DNA of 64,000 nt from CBDHCC01 sp965219235 (lineage in GTDB: Bacteria; Pseudomonadota; Alphaproteobacteria; Sphingomonadales; Sphingomonadaceae): positions 930,001-994,000 of the forward strand of contig OZ244721.1 in assembly GCA_965219235.1 (NCBI GenBank), written 5' to 3'. Under the pieces are notes generated by a model that was not told the DNA's origin, did not search any database, and worked only from the letters and a program-made list of their open reading frames with translations. Both the position numbers and the translations under genes were made by a program. Positions within the stretch are counted from its first letter, which is position 1. Each line of letters starts with the position of its first letter. Below are positions 33,629 through 42,736 of this stretch, one piece after another.

Positions 33629-34114
33629 GGACGGTCACTCCTATGGAGAGGTCCGCTTTTCACCGAGTGGGGCGGCGGGAAAGCGACTTTGACACCGACC
33701 TGCTCCTGGAACGAGAGAGCGCGGAAAGCGGCGCCCGCTGAGAAGTGGCGAAGCGGGGGCGGCAACTCGCAGCGGCCGCTGTCCCTTGCCGAGATACGGC
33801 ACTGGTTGGGTGTCCATCACAAAGGCCTTTGGCGATGATGTGGCTTCCGAACCCGACGTGTCACCGCGATCGCTTGCGACCCGATTGCGGACGCTCAACC
33901 AGCCCTCTCCCCTGAAGGGGAGAGGGATAAGAGGTCCGCTTTCCAGCACCGGCTCATATCGGCAGTGATAGGTGTGCAAACCACACATCGCCAACCTTTC
34001 CAACCGGCTGACCTCCGAACCGCGCTGGATGATGTTCCACTTGGCTTTTTCCGACCCCCTTCTTAATCCGACGTGGCTCTCCAACGAGGGAGCTTTCATG
34101 TTCAAGGGGGAAAT
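33629..34114. other. Intergenic region with a perfect hairpin
   Basis: About 485 bp with no credible gene. It holds the hairpin at 33903-33926. The words GAGGTCCGCTTT occur twice (near 33648 and 33931), which suggests degenerate repeat sequence. The promoter of the lipoprotein gene should be at the right end. Confidence 0.5.
33903..33926. repeat. Perfect hairpin CCCTCTCCCC-TGAA-GGGGAGAGGG
   Basis: Exact 10-bp arms with a TGAA loop. Similar CCCTCTCCC/GGGAGAGGG hairpins occur at 41248-41267 and, as CCCCTCCCT/AGGGAGGGG, at 39316-39336. There is no T-run, so it is more like a dispersed repeat than an intrinsic terminator. Confidence 0.7.
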
Positions 34115-34666
34115 ATGAGCATTCTACGGCACGCCATCGGCGTGACTCTGGTCGCGTCGACACTGGGCGGCTGCGCGACCATCACGCGGGGAACCAGCCA
34201 GGACTACGCGATCGATTCGCGACCCACCGGAGCGAGCGTCAGCCTGTCCACGGGCCAGACCTGCGAAACACCCTGCAAGCTCCACCTCAAGCGGCGTGAC
34301 GAGTTCGTGGCCAGGGTGAACAAGGAGGGCTACGACCCGGTCGACATCGAGGTGGAAAGTCGCGTCATGGGCGGCGGCGGCGCGGCGGGCGCCGGCAACC
34401 TCCTGTTCGGCGGGATCGTCGGCGGGGTGGTGGACGCCACCAACGGGTCGATGAACAACCTGCTCCCCGAACCGCTCCTCGTGAAGCTCGCGCGGAGCGG
34501 AAGCGGCGAACAGTCGGCTCTGATGGGCAAGGACGGCAAGGTCGTCGACACGGTGGACAACCACAATGCGACCGTGGTCCGGCGACGCGGCGACGGCAAG
34601 ACCAAGCGCGCGTCCGCGGCGGCCTCCGAACCAGTCGCTCCTTCGACGACTCCGACGGACGACTGA
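34115..34666 (+). CDS. Lipoprotein with PEGA-like domain
   Basis: 183 aa; AAGGGGG precedes the ATG. A lipoprotein signal is clear (VTLVASTLGGC, lipobox Cys at 20). The mature part has the pattern TRGTSQDYAIDSRPTGASVSLSTGQTCETPCKLHLKRRDEFVARVNKEGYDPVDIEV, resembling PEGA-type beta domains. A Gly-rich hydrophobic stretch (GAGNLLFGGIVGGVVDA) follows, then a Thr/Ala/Pro tail. It is likely membrane-anchored in the periplasm. Function unknown. Confidence 0.8.
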   Translation: MSILRHAIGVTLVASTLGGCATITRGTSQDYAIDSRPTGASVSLSTGQTCETPCKLHLKRRDEFVARVNKEGYDPVDIEVESRVMGGGGAAGAGNLLFGGIVGGVVDATNGSMNNLLPEPLLVKLARSGSGEQSALMGKDGKVVDTVDNHNATVVRRRGDGKTKRASAAASEPVAPSTTPTDD

Positions 34667-34771
34667 CGCCGCTGTCCGACGCATGGGCGATCGCGCCTCG
34701 TCCGATGCGCGGGGGAAGGGCTCCGGCGGGGAAACTTGCCGGAGCCCGACCCGCCGCCTAACTCCCTATCC

Positions 34772-37429
34772 ATGCCCACCACCGACGACATCCGCCGCTC
34801 GTTCCTCGACCATTTCGCGCGCGCCGACCACGCGGTCCTGCCCTCCGCGCCGCTGGTGCCCTACAACGACCCGACGCTGATGTTCGTCAACGCGGGCATG
34901 GTGCCGTTCAAGGACGTGTTCACCGGGGCCGAGCGCGCGGCCTCGCCCCGCGCCACCTCGGCGCAGAAGTGCGTGCGCGCCGGCGGCAAGCACAACGATC
35001 TCGACAATGTCGGCCACACCGCGCGCCACCACACCTTCTTCGAGATGCTCGGCAACTTCTCCTTCGGCGATTATTTCAAGGCCGACGCCATCGAGCTCGC
35101 CTGGTCGCTGATCACCCGGGGCTGGGGCATCGCGCCCGAGCGGCTGACCGTCACCGTCTTCCACACCGACGACGAGGCCGCCGAGCTGTGGCGGCGGATC
35201 GCCGGCCTGCCGGACGGGCGCATCGTGCGCATCGCCACGGCCGACAATTTCTGGTCGATGGGCGACACCGGCCCGTGTGGTCCGTGCTCCGAGATCTTCT
35301 ACGACCATGGCGACCACATCCCCGGCGGCCCCCCCGGCGGTCCGGACGAGGACGGCGACCGCTTCGTGGAGATCTGGAACCTGGTCTTCATGCAATACGA
35401 CCAGCAACCCGGCGGCGAGCGCCTCGACCTGCCGCGCCCGTCGATCGACACCGGCATGGGGCTGGAGCGGATCGCCGCCGTCCTGCAGGGCGTCCACGAC
35501 AATTACGACACCGACCTGTTCCGCGCGCTCATCGCCGCGTCGGAGGAGCTGACCGGCACGCGGGCGGAGGGCGCGGCGAAGGCGTCGCACCGGGTGATCG
35601 CCGACCATCTGCGCGCCTGCGGCTTCCTGCTCGCCGACGGGGTGACGCCGTCGAACGAGGGGCGCGGCTATGTGCTGCGCCGGATCATGCGCCGCGCCAT
35701 GCGCCACGCGCGCCTGCTGGGCGTGGATGAGCCGCTGATGCACCGACTGGTGCCGACGCTGGTGGGCGAGATGGGCGCGGCGTATCCCGAACTGGTCCGC
35801 GCCCAGCCGCTGATCACCGACACGCTGAAGCGCGAGGAGGTGCGGTTCGGCCGCACGCTCGACACGGGTCTCCGCCTGCTCGACGATGCGGTGGCGGCGC
35901 TGGAGCCGGACGAGGCGCTGCCGGGCCGCACCGCCTTCAAGCTCTACGACACCTACGGCTTTCCCTACGACCTCACCGCCGACGCGCTGCGCTCGCGGGG
36001 TCGTGGGGTCGACCGCGCCGGCTTCGACGAGGGCATGGCCGAGCAGAAGGCGGCGGCGCGCGCGGCCTGGGCGGGCTCCGGCGACGCGCGCTCCGACGCG
36101 GTGTGGTTCGACCTCGCCGACCGTTTGGGCGCGACCGAGTTCACCGGCTATCTGTCCGACATCGGCGAGGGCCGCGTGCTGGCGCTGGTGCGCGACGGCG
36201 AGGAGGTGTCGGAGGCCGGACCGGGCGAGGAGGTGGCGGTGCTCGTCAACCAGACGCCGTTCTACGCCGAGAGCGGCGGCCAGCAGGGCGACACCGGCAC
36301 GCTGGAGGTCGCGGACGGCGCGGCGGCGACCGTCACGGGCACGTCGAAGCCGCTCGGCCGCCTCCACGCCCACCGCGTCACCGTCGACACGGGCACGCTG
36401 CGGGTCGGCGACACGGTGCAGCTCGCGATCGACGCCGAGCGCCGCGACCGGCTGCGCGCGAACCACTCGGCCACCCACCTGATCCATGCGGCGCTCCGCG
36501 AGCGGTTGGGCGCGCATGTCGCGCAGAAGGGCAGCCTGGTCGCCCCCGACCGCCTGCGCTTCGACTTCTCGCATCCCGCCCCGCTCACCGACGACGATCT
36601 GGAGACCGTGGAGGCGGAGGTGAACGCGCAGGTGCGCGGCAACGCGGCGGTCACCACCCGCATCATGACCCCGGACGAGGCGATCGCCGGCGGCGCGATG
36701 GCGCTGTTCGGGGAGAAATACGGCGACGAGGTCCGGGTGCTGTCGATGGGTGCCAAGGACGGCCGCGACTATTCGATCGAGCTGTGCGGCGGCACCCATG
36801 TGCGCGCGCTGGGCGACATCGGCCTGGTGCGGATCGTGAGCGATAGCGCGGTGGCGAGTGGGGTTCGACGGATCGAGGCGCTGTCGGGCGAGGCGGCGAG
36901 GCGCTGGTTGGCCGAGCGCGACGACGGGTTGCGCCGCGCGGCCGCCGCGCTGAAGTCCTCGCCCGAGGAGGTGCCCGACCGCGTGGTGCAGCTGCTCGAG
37001 GACCGCCGCCGGCTGGAGCGCGAACTGGCCGACGCCAAGCGCGCGCTGGCGCTGGGCGGCGAGGGCGGGGCGAGGCGCGAGGCGGTGGCGGGCGTGACAT
37101 TGCTCGCCCAGACGGTCGACGGCGCCGACCCCAAGTCGCTGCGCGGCCTGGTGGACGCTCGCAAGGCGGAGATCGGCTCGGGCGTGGTGGCGCTGGTCGC
37201 CACCAACGACGGCCGCGCGGCGATGGCGGTCGGCGTCACCGACGATCTGACCGGCCGCCTGGACGCGGTCGGGCTGGTGCGCGCCGGAGTGGCGGCGTTG
37301 GGCGGGCAGGGCGGCGGCGGGCGGCCCGACCTGGCGCAGGGCGGCGGGCCGGATGCCGCACGGGCGGACGCGGCTCTGGACGCGGTGCGGGGCGCGATGC
37401 TCCAGGAGACGGCGGCCGAGGCGAGCTGA
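34772..37429 (+). CDS. alaS: Alanine-tRNA ligase
   Basis: 885 aa starting MPTTDDIRRSFLDHFARADHAVLPSAPLVPYNDPTLMFVNAGMVPFK. Class II catalytic motifs are at the N-terminus (SAQKCVRAGGKHNDLDNVG; DTGPCGPCSEI), the editing domain has HSATHLIHAAL and ELCGGTHV (zinc ligands), and there is a C-terminal DHHA1 region. Usual length. It charges tRNA-Ala and clears mischarged Ser or Gly. Very Gly-rich near residues 845-870. Confidence 0.97.
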   Translation: MPTTDDIRRSFLDHFARADHAVLPSAPLVPYNDPTLMFVNAGMVPFKDVFTGAERAASPRATSAQKCVRAGGKHNDLDNVGHTARHHTFFEMLGNFSFGDYFKADAIELAWSLITRGWGIAPERLTVTVFHTDDEAAELWRRIAGLPDGRIVRIATADNFWSMGDTGPCGPCSEIFYDHGDHIPGGPPGGPDEDGDRFVEIWNLVFMQYDQQPGGERLDLPRPSIDTGMGLERIAAVLQGVHDNYDTDLFRALIAASEELTGTRAEGAAKASHRVIADHLRACGFLLADGVTPSNEGRGYVLRRIMRRAMRHARLLGVDEPLMHRLVPTLVGEMGAAYPELVRAQPLITDTLKREEVRFGRTLDTGLRLLDDAVAALEPDEALPGRTAFKLYDTYGFPYDLTADALRSRGRGVDRAGFDEGMAEQKAAARAAWAGSGDARSDAVWFDLADRLGATEFTGYLSDIGEGRVLALVRDGEEVSEAGPGEEVAVLVNQTPFYAESGGQQGDTGTLEVADGAAATVTGTSKPLGRLHAHRVTVDTGTLRVGDTVQLAIDAERRDRLRANHSATHLIHAALRERLGAHVAQKGSLVAPDRLRFDFSHPAPLTDDDLETVEAEVNAQVRGNAAVTTRIMTPDEAIAGGAMALFGEKYGDEVRVLSMGAKDGRDYSIELCGGTHVRALGDIGLVRIVSDSAVASGVRRIEALSGEAARRWLAERDDGLRRAAAALKSSPEEVPDRVVQLLEDRRRLERELADAKRALALGGEGGARREAVAGVTLLAQTVDGADPKSLRGLVDARKAEIGSGVVALVATNDGRAAMAVGVTDDLTGRLDAVGLVRAGVAALGGQGGGGRPDLAQGGGPDAARADAALDAVRGAMLQETAAEAS

Positions 37430-37458
37430 GCGGAAGGGACGCCGGACGGGGTGAAACG

Positions 37459-38460
37459 CTGAGCGACCTGCGCCTCTTCCTCCTCGACTGGCGGATCGTC
37501 GTCCACGAGTTCCTCCTCGTCTTCGGAGGTTGGCGCGACCGGCTTCTGCTTCTCGGCGCGCTGGCTCTCGGACTCCTGCTGCTGAACGCCCGCCTGTCCG
37601 CCCTGCCGTCGGCATCCCTGTGGCTGGCCGCGGGCGGAGTCTGCGCGACGCTTGGTTTTGGTGTGGAGCGCACCCTCGCACGGCGGCTGAGGTTCCACGT
37701 CACCGTTGGCATCCTGCCCGCCGCCGCCCTGACCGCAATGGGCCGCTGGTCCTATCGGGTCGCGTGGCATGGCGTGGGGCTGCTCACGATCGGTGCGACC
37801 CTGGCGCTGGCTTGGCCGCCCGCCATCCCCGCCGGACTGGCGGGATATGCGGCCGGTGCCGTGGCGCAGGCGGGGGTGCGTCCGGTGCTCGCCCGTCTGC
37901 CCCGCACCGAGGGCTCGGCCTGGATGAGGGCGCGGGATGTGCGCGAACGGGCCGCCGGTCGCCTGTCGCTGGGCGCAATCCTGGGAGCGTCGGGCACGCT
38001 CCTCGCATCTGCCGTCGAGGGCTCCGCCTCTCCACCTGCGGCCGTCGCGATGGGCGCCTCCACCCTGCTGGTCGCTCTCCTGCTCACGCCGACGGACGCG
38101 GAGGCGATCCGGTTCGAGGGGCAGGTCGGCAAGGCGGTGTCGTTCAGCCTGGCGGCGCGCCTCCGCGCGGCGGCGGGGTTCGTGATCTCGGCGGCGGGAG
38201 TGGCCGCGTTCGACTCCGCATTCGGCACGGCCCTGGCGATCCTGGCGGTCGGCGCGGGTGTGCTCGTCCTCCAGACGCTGCGGATCGGCCTCTATCGGCT
38301 GCACTCCAGACGCGCGGCCGACATCCGCTTCGCCGTGTTGCTGACGGCCGGGGGATTGATTCTGATGGCGCTGCCGCCGCTGATCCTGCCCGCCGCGCCG
38401 CTGGCCGTCCTTTGGGTGTGCCGCAGCGCGGGGGCCGAGCGATGGCGGCTGGCGCGATGA
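37459..38460 (+). CDS. Multi-pass membrane protein, probable ABC exporter permease; non-standard start
   Basis: About 333 aa if read from CTG 37459, with GGGGTGA 5 bases upstream. There is no ATG, GTG or TTG in frame until GTG 37663, which would remove a hydrophobic, gene-like N-terminus (LSDLRLFLLDWRIVVHEF...). Six or more membrane segments are visible (LLLLGALALGLLLLNA, VGLLTIGATLALAW, LGASGTLLASAV, AAAGFVISAAGVAAF, LAILAVGAGVLVLQ, LILMALPPLILPAAPLAVL). It overlaps the downstream ATPase gene by ATGA, so the two probably form a transporter. Substrate unknown. Confidence 0.65.
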   Translation: MSDLRLFLLDWRIVVHEFLLVFGGWRDRLLLLGALALGLLLLNARLSALPSASLWLAAGGVCATLGFGVERTLARRLRFHVTVGILPAAALTAMGRWSYRVAWHGVGLLTIGATLALAWPPAIPAGLAGYAAGAVAQAGVRPVLARLPRTEGSAWMRARDVRERAAGRLSLGAILGASGTLLASAVEGSASPPAAVAMGASTLLVALLLTPTDAEAIRFEGQVGKAVSFSLAARLRAAAGFVISAAGVAAFDSAFGTALAILAVGAGVLVLQTLRIGLYRLHSRRAADIRFAVLLTAGGLILMALPPLILPAAPLAVLWVCRSAGAERWRLAR

Positions 38461-39191
38461 TCGCGCTCGACGGGCTTGTGGTGCGGCGCGGCGGGTCCGT
38501 GGTGATCCGCGAGGTCGGCCTGGAGGTCGGGGAGGGGCGCTGGTTCGGCATCCTGGGCGCCAACGGGTCGGGCAAGACCAGCCTGCTGCGCGCGGTGGCG
38601 GGTCGCCTGGCCATCGCCGGTGGCCGCTGCCGGCTGGACGGAGCGGACGTGACGGCGGACCGGCACGCCCGCGCCGCCGCCATCGGCTTCGCTCCGCCGG
38701 TGGAGTCCCTGCCCACGGCCCTGCGCGTGCGCGATGTCCTCGCGACCCTCGCCGGCACGCCCGACGGGGCCCTCCACGCGCTCGGCCTCCTGAACGACGT
38801 TCTGGCGATCGGTGCGCTCATGGACCGGCGGATCGGCGCGTGTTCGGCGGGGATGCGGCAGCGCCTGAGCCTCGCCTGCGCCTTCGCCTCGGGCTCGCGG
38901 GTCGTGATCCTGGACGAGCCGTTCAACTGGCTCGATCCGGTGGCGGCGTTCGACCTGCGCCGGGCGCTGCGCGACGAGGTCGGGCGCGGGCTGACGCTGG
39001 TGACCGCGCTCCACGATCTGACCACCTTCACCGCCTGTGATTCAGGCGCGCTGCTGGGCGGGGGCCGGGTGCTGCTGGACGTCACCGCCCCGATGCTCCA
39101 CGCCGCCGCCGCCGATCCCGCCGGGTTCGAACGTGATGCGATCGCCCGGCTGCGGGAGAGCGGGTTGGGAGCGGGTGGTGCTTCGGACTGA
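38457..39191 (+). CDS. ABC transporter ATP-binding protein
   Basis: 244 aa from MIALDGLVV (ATGA overlap with the permease); an in-frame ATG five codons earlier is possible. Walker A is GANGSGKTSLLRAV, the signature is CSAGMRQRLSLACAFA (CSAGM in place of LSGGQ), Walker B is VVILDEPFNWLDP, and the switch His is in TALHD. It resembles the small exporter ATPases (CcmA type). Partner is the preceding membrane protein. Confidence 0.88.
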   Translation: MIALDGLVVRRGGSVVIREVGLEVGEGRWFGILGANGSGKTSLLRAVAGRLAIAGGRCRLDGADVTADRHARAAAIGFAPPVESLPTALRVRDVLATLAGTPDGALHALGLLNDVLAIGALMDRRIGACSAGMRQRLSLACAFASGSRVVILDEPFNWLDPVAAFDLRRALRDEVGRGLTLVTALHDLTTFTACDSGALLGGGRVLLDVTAPMLHAAAADPAGFERDAIARLRESGLGAGGASD

Positions 39192-39194
39192 CGT

Positions 39195-39336
39195 CTCCCC
39201 CCCTGAAAGGGAGGGGATCAAGGGGTGGGTTGCGGCGCGCGAGGCTCGATGCCTCGCGAGGCGCTCATACGGCACCGAAGCTCCCCCGCTGCGCCGGTGT
39301 CGCACCCACCCCCAGCCCCTCCCTTGCAGGGAGGGG
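39195..39336. repeat. Long imperfect palindrome ending in CCCCTCCCT-TGC-AGGGAGGGG
   Basis: The right end is a perfect 9-bp hairpin (39316-39324 and 39328-39336). The outer parts also pair: GAGGGGATCAAGGGGTGGGT (from 39211) against CACCCACCCCCAGCCCCTC (39303-39321), imperfectly. It sits between two convergent genes and belongs with the other GGGAGAGGG-type hairpins of the chromosome. Confidence 0.65.
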
Positions 39337-39341
39337 AGCTT

Positions 39342-41129
39342 CTATGCGCGCTCGGGCACCACCCCGGCTCCCCTGAGCTTCAGCGCCGGGGCCACGTCGA
39401 GCCCGCCCGCGCGCTTGATCTGCTGGCGCAGCTCGTCGCGCGCCTCGTGGATCGAGGCGATCACCGGACCCATCGCGACGCCGAGGTCGACCAGCACCGC
39501 CTCGGAGAGCTGCAGCGTGCTCTCCAGCGTCTCGGGCACCGCGTCGCTGGCGCCCGCGCGGTAGAGTTCGGCGGCGTGGTCGGCGTCGCGCGCGCGGGCG
39601 ACGATCGTCAGGTCCGGCGCCCAGGCGCGCACCTTCTTCACCAGCCGGACGGACAGCACGGGCTGGTCCATCGTCAGCACCAGCGCGCGGGCGTGGCCGA
39701 GGCGCAGCCGGTCGGTGAACTCGGCGCGCGACACATCGCCGAACAGGATCGGCGCGCCCTCCGCGCGGGCGGCGGCGACCGCGTCGATGTCGGCCTCGAC
39801 CGCGAGGTAGGGTTGGCCGTGGCTTTCCAGCAGGCCGGCGACCAGCTGTCCGACCCGTCCGAAACCGATGATGACGGTGCGGCCGGTGCCGTCCAGCTCG
39901 CCGCCCGCGTCGGGCGTCTCCGCCATCGTGGCCGCCAGGTCGATCCGCCGGGCCGCCGCATGGCCGAGCTTGGCGAGCAGCGGCGTGATGGTCAGGCCAA
40001 TCGCGGTCACGGTCTGCCAGAACAGCGCCGTCGGCGCCAGGATCAGGCCCGCGCCGCTCGCCGCCGCCAGCACGATCAGCGTGGTTTCCGAGGGGCTCGC
40101 CATCAGCACGCCCGCCTCCGCCGCCGTGCCGGGCCGCGCCCCGCTCCAGCGCAGCAGGCCGCCGGTCACCAGCGCCTTGACCAGCACCACGCCGCCCACC
40201 GCCAGCAGCAGCTGCCCCCAGCCGCCGGCGATCGCGGCCAGGTCCAGGCTCATGCCGACCGTGATCATGAAGACGCCCAGGCCCAGCCCGCGAAAGGGAG
40301 CCATCATCGACTCGACTTCCTGCTGGTACGGCGTCTCCGCGATCAGCATCCCGGCGAGCAGCGCGCCCACGATGGGCGACAGGCCGGCGAGCGCGGTCGC
40401 CAGCCCGGCGACGATCACGACCAGCAGGCTGGCGGCCAGGAACACCTCCGGGCTCTTGGTGCGCGCGGCCTGGGCGAAGATGTGGGGCAGCAGCAGGCGG
40501 CCGCCGATCCACAGCGCCGCCACCACCACCGCGCCGGCGGCCGCCGTGCGCGCCATCCCGCCCCACGGATCGCCGCCCGCCGGCGCGAGCGCACCGAGCA
40601 CGAAGATGATCGGCACGATCGCCAGATCCTCGAACAGCAGCATGGCGAAGGCGGAGCGCCCGACCGCGCTCTGCGTGCCCGCCAGCGGCAGGACGAGAGC
40701 GGTGGAGGACAGCGCCAGGGCGAGCCCCAGGCCGACCGCTCCGGCGACCGGCTGGCCCAGCGCCATCAGCGCCAGCCCGAGGATCGCGCCGGACCCCAGC
40801 AGCTCCGCCGCGCCGACGCCGAACACCAGCCGGCGCATCGACCACAACCGCCCGAAGGACAGCTCCAGCCCGATGGTGAAGAGGAGCAGGATGATGCCGA
40901 ACTCCGCCATCGGCTCGATCGCGCCGGGTTCTGAGATGGTGACGTAGGACAGCCACGGCAGGGCCGCGACCTGGCTGCCCAGGCCGAACGGCCCGACCGC
41001 GACGCCGGTCAGGATGAAGCCGATGATCGGGCTGACCCCCAGCCGCGCGAACAGCGGGATGACGAGGCCCGTCGCGCCGAGGATGACGAGCGCGTCGGAC
41101 ATTCCGAGGGCGGGGGCGGCGTGGAGCAT
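39342..41129 (-). CDS. Kef-type cation:proton antiporter
   Basis: 595 aa. An N-terminal domain of about 12 membrane segments of the CPA2 family (LGVSPIIGFILTGVAVGPFGLG, LLFTIGLELSF, STALVLPLAG, FEDLAIVPIIFVLGAL) is followed by a TrkA-N Rossmann domain (VIIGFGRVGQLVAGLLESHG; LFGDVSRAEF). This is the layout of glutathione-gated K+ efflux proteins KefB/KefC and related antiporters. The C-terminal tail is short. No ancillary KefF or KefG gene is nearby, so the gating ligand is uncertain. Confidence 0.88.
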   Translation of the reverse strand: MLHAAPALGMSDALVILGATGLVIPLFARLGVSPIIGFILTGVAVGPFGLGSQVAALPWLSYVTISEPGAIEPMAEFGIILLLFTIGLELSFGRLWSMRRLVFGVGAAELLGSGAILGLALMALGQPVAGAVGLGLALALSSTALVLPLAGTQSAVGRSAFAMLLFEDLAIVPIIFVLGALAPAGGDPWGGMARTAAAGAVVVAALWIGGRLLLPHIFAQAARTKSPEVFLAASLLVVIVAGLATALAGLSPIVGALLAGMLIAETPYQQEVESMMAPFRGLGLGVFMITVGMSLDLAAIAGGWGQLLLAVGGVVLVKALVTGGLLRWSGARPGTAAEAGVLMASPSETTLIVLAAASGAGLILAPTALFWQTVTAIGLTITPLLAKLGHAAARRIDLAATMAETPDAGGELDGTGRTVIIGFGRVGQLVAGLLESHGQPYLAVEADIDAVAAARAEGAPILFGDVSRAEFTDRLRLGHARALVLTMDQPVLSVRLVKKVRAWAPDLTIVARARDADHAAELYRAGASDAVPETLESTLQLSEAVLVDLGVAMGPVIASIHEARDELRQQIKRAGGLDVAPALKLRGAGVVPERA

Positions 41130-41187
41130 GCCGTGATGTTAGGGGAGCAACGGGCGGAGGGAAACGGGGGTTGGTGGGGGATCGCCG

Positions 41188-41213
41188 TTCATCTTCCTCG
41201 CGCCGAAGATGAA
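41188..41213. repeat. Inverted repeat TTCATCTTC-N8-GAAGATGAA
   Basis: Perfect 9-bp arms upstream of the leftward kef-type gene (59 bp from its ATG) and downstream of icd. It may be an operator or part of the dispersed repeat that continues to the right. Confidence 0.5.
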
Positions 41214-41247
41214 CAAGTTGACGAAGTTGGCGAAAATGCACGTGAAT

Positions 41248-41267
41248 CCCTCTCCCATGGGAGAGGG
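41248..41267. repeat. 20-bp perfect palindrome CCCTCTCCCATGGGAGAGGG
   Basis: Self-complementary over all 20 bases, without spacer. It shares its arms with the hairpin at 33903-33926. Located in the 264-bp gap between the kef-type gene and icd. Confidence 0.65.
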
Positions 41268-41393
41268 AAGAGGCGCGAAGCGCCGGAAGGGTGAGGGTGA
41301 CGGGAGGCGGGTGTCCTGTCGCCTTCACATGCCTGAAAAGGCCTGTACTACCTATTCCATTTGGTTCATAAGATTAAACCTTTCTGTTCGCCC

Positions 41394-42614
41394 TCACCGC
41401 CAACCGCCCATCGCCGTCTCCAGGTTGCCCACCACCGCTTCGAAGAACTGCTCGGTCGTCATCCACGCCTGATCCGGACCGATCAGGATCGCCAGGTCCT
41501 TGGTCATGTCGCCCCCCTCGACGGTCTCGACGCAGACCCGCTCCAGCGTTTCGGCGAAGCGCACCACATCCGGCGTGCCGTCGAACCGGCCGCGGTATTT
41601 CAGTCCGCCCGTCCAGGCGAAGATCGACGCGATCGGGTTGGTGGAGGTGGCCTTGCCCTGCTCGTGCATCCGGTAGTGGCGGGTGACGGTGCCGTGCGCC
41701 GCCTCCGATTCCACCGTCTGGCCGTCGGGCGTCATCAGGATCGACGTCATCAGCCCCAGCGAGCCGAAACCCTGCGCCACCGTGTCCGACTGCACGTCGC
41801 CGTCGTAGTTCTTGCAGGCCCAGACGAAGCCGCCCGACCACTTCATGGCGCTGGCCACCATGTCGTCGATCAGCCGGTGCTGATATTCGATCCCCGCCTC
41901 GTCGAAGGCCGCCTTGAACTCGGCGTCGAACACCTCCTGGAACAGGTCCTTGAAGCGGCCGTCATAGGCCTTCAGGATCGTGTTCTTGGTCGAGAGATAG
42001 ACCGGCCACTTCCGGTTCAGGCCGTAGTTGAAGCTGGCGCGGGCGAAGTCGCGGATCGAATCGTCCAGATTGTACATCCCCATCGCGACGCCCGGCGAGG
42101 GGAAGCGGAACACCTCCTCGTCGATCGTCGTGCCGTCGTCGCCCTCGAACACCAGGCGCAGCGTGCCGGGGCCGGGGACCTGGAAATCGGTCGCCTTGTA
42201 CTGGTCGCCGAACGCGTGGCGGCCGATCACGATCGGCTTGGTCCAGCCGGGCACCAGCCGGGGCACGTTCCGCATGATGATCGGCTCGCGGAAGACGACG
42301 CCGCCCAGGATGTTGCGGATGGTGCCGTTGGGCGACTTCCACATCTTCTTGAGGCCGAACTCCTCGACGCGCTGCTCGTCCGGCGTGATGGTGGCGCACT
42401 TCACGCCGACGCCGTGCTCCTTGATGGCATTGGCGGACTCGACCGTGATCCGATCGTTGGTCTCGTCGCGCTTCTGGATCGACAGGTCGTAATAGCGCAG
42501 GTCGATGTCGAGGTACGGCAGGATCAGCCGCTCGCGGATCCACTCCCAGATGATCCGCGTCATCTCGTCGCCGTCGAGTTCGACGACGGGGTTCGCCACT
42601 GTGATCTTGGCCAT
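41394..42614 (-). CDS. icd: NADP-dependent isocitrate dehydrogenase
   Basis: 406 aa of the dimeric, eukaryotic-like type: MAKITVANPVVELDGDEMTRIIWEWI, KSPNGTIRNILGGVVFREPI (substrate-binding S/N/R), GRHAFGDQYKATDF, and EAAHGTVTRHYR with TSTNPIASIFAW (NADP loop). It converts isocitrate to 2-oxoglutarate in the TCA cycle. Usual length. Monocistronic; psd is divergent and 122 bp away. Confidence 0.96.
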   Translation of the reverse strand: MAKITVANPVVELDGDEMTRIIWEWIRERLILPYLDIDLRYYDLSIQKRDETNDRITVESANAIKEHGVGVKCATITPDEQRVEEFGLKKMWKSPNGTIRNILGGVVFREPIIMRNVPRLVPGWTKPIVIGRHAFGDQYKATDFQVPGPGTLRLVFEGDDGTTIDEEVFRFPSPGVAMGMYNLDDSIRDFARASFNYGLNRKWPVYLSTKNTILKAYDGRFKDLFQEVFDAEFKAAFDEAGIEYQHRLIDDMVASAMKWSGGFVWACKNYDGDVQSDTVAQGFGSLGLMTSILMTPDGQTVESEAAHGTVTRHYRMHEQGKATSTNPIASIFAWTGGLKYRGRFDGTPDVVRFAETLERVCVETVEGGDMTKDLAILIGPDQAWMTTEQFFEAVVGNLETAMGGWR

Positions 42615-42736
42615 GGGGTCGGGTGCCTCTCGCGCGTGGATGATGTGCTCGCGCTCGCCCTAGAGGCAAAGCGCGGACCCGATCAACCGGCGGCCGGCCG
42701 TTGCCTCCCGGCGGCCCCGCGACTAGGTGTCGCCCC

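Noticed and set aside
34766..37681. 971-residue open frame on the minus strand opposite alaS
   Set aside because: Long antisense frames are common in high-GC DNA; it has no start context or family motifs, while alaS fully explains the interval. The same holds for long antisense frames opposite cckA, dxr, traA and the Kef-type gene.
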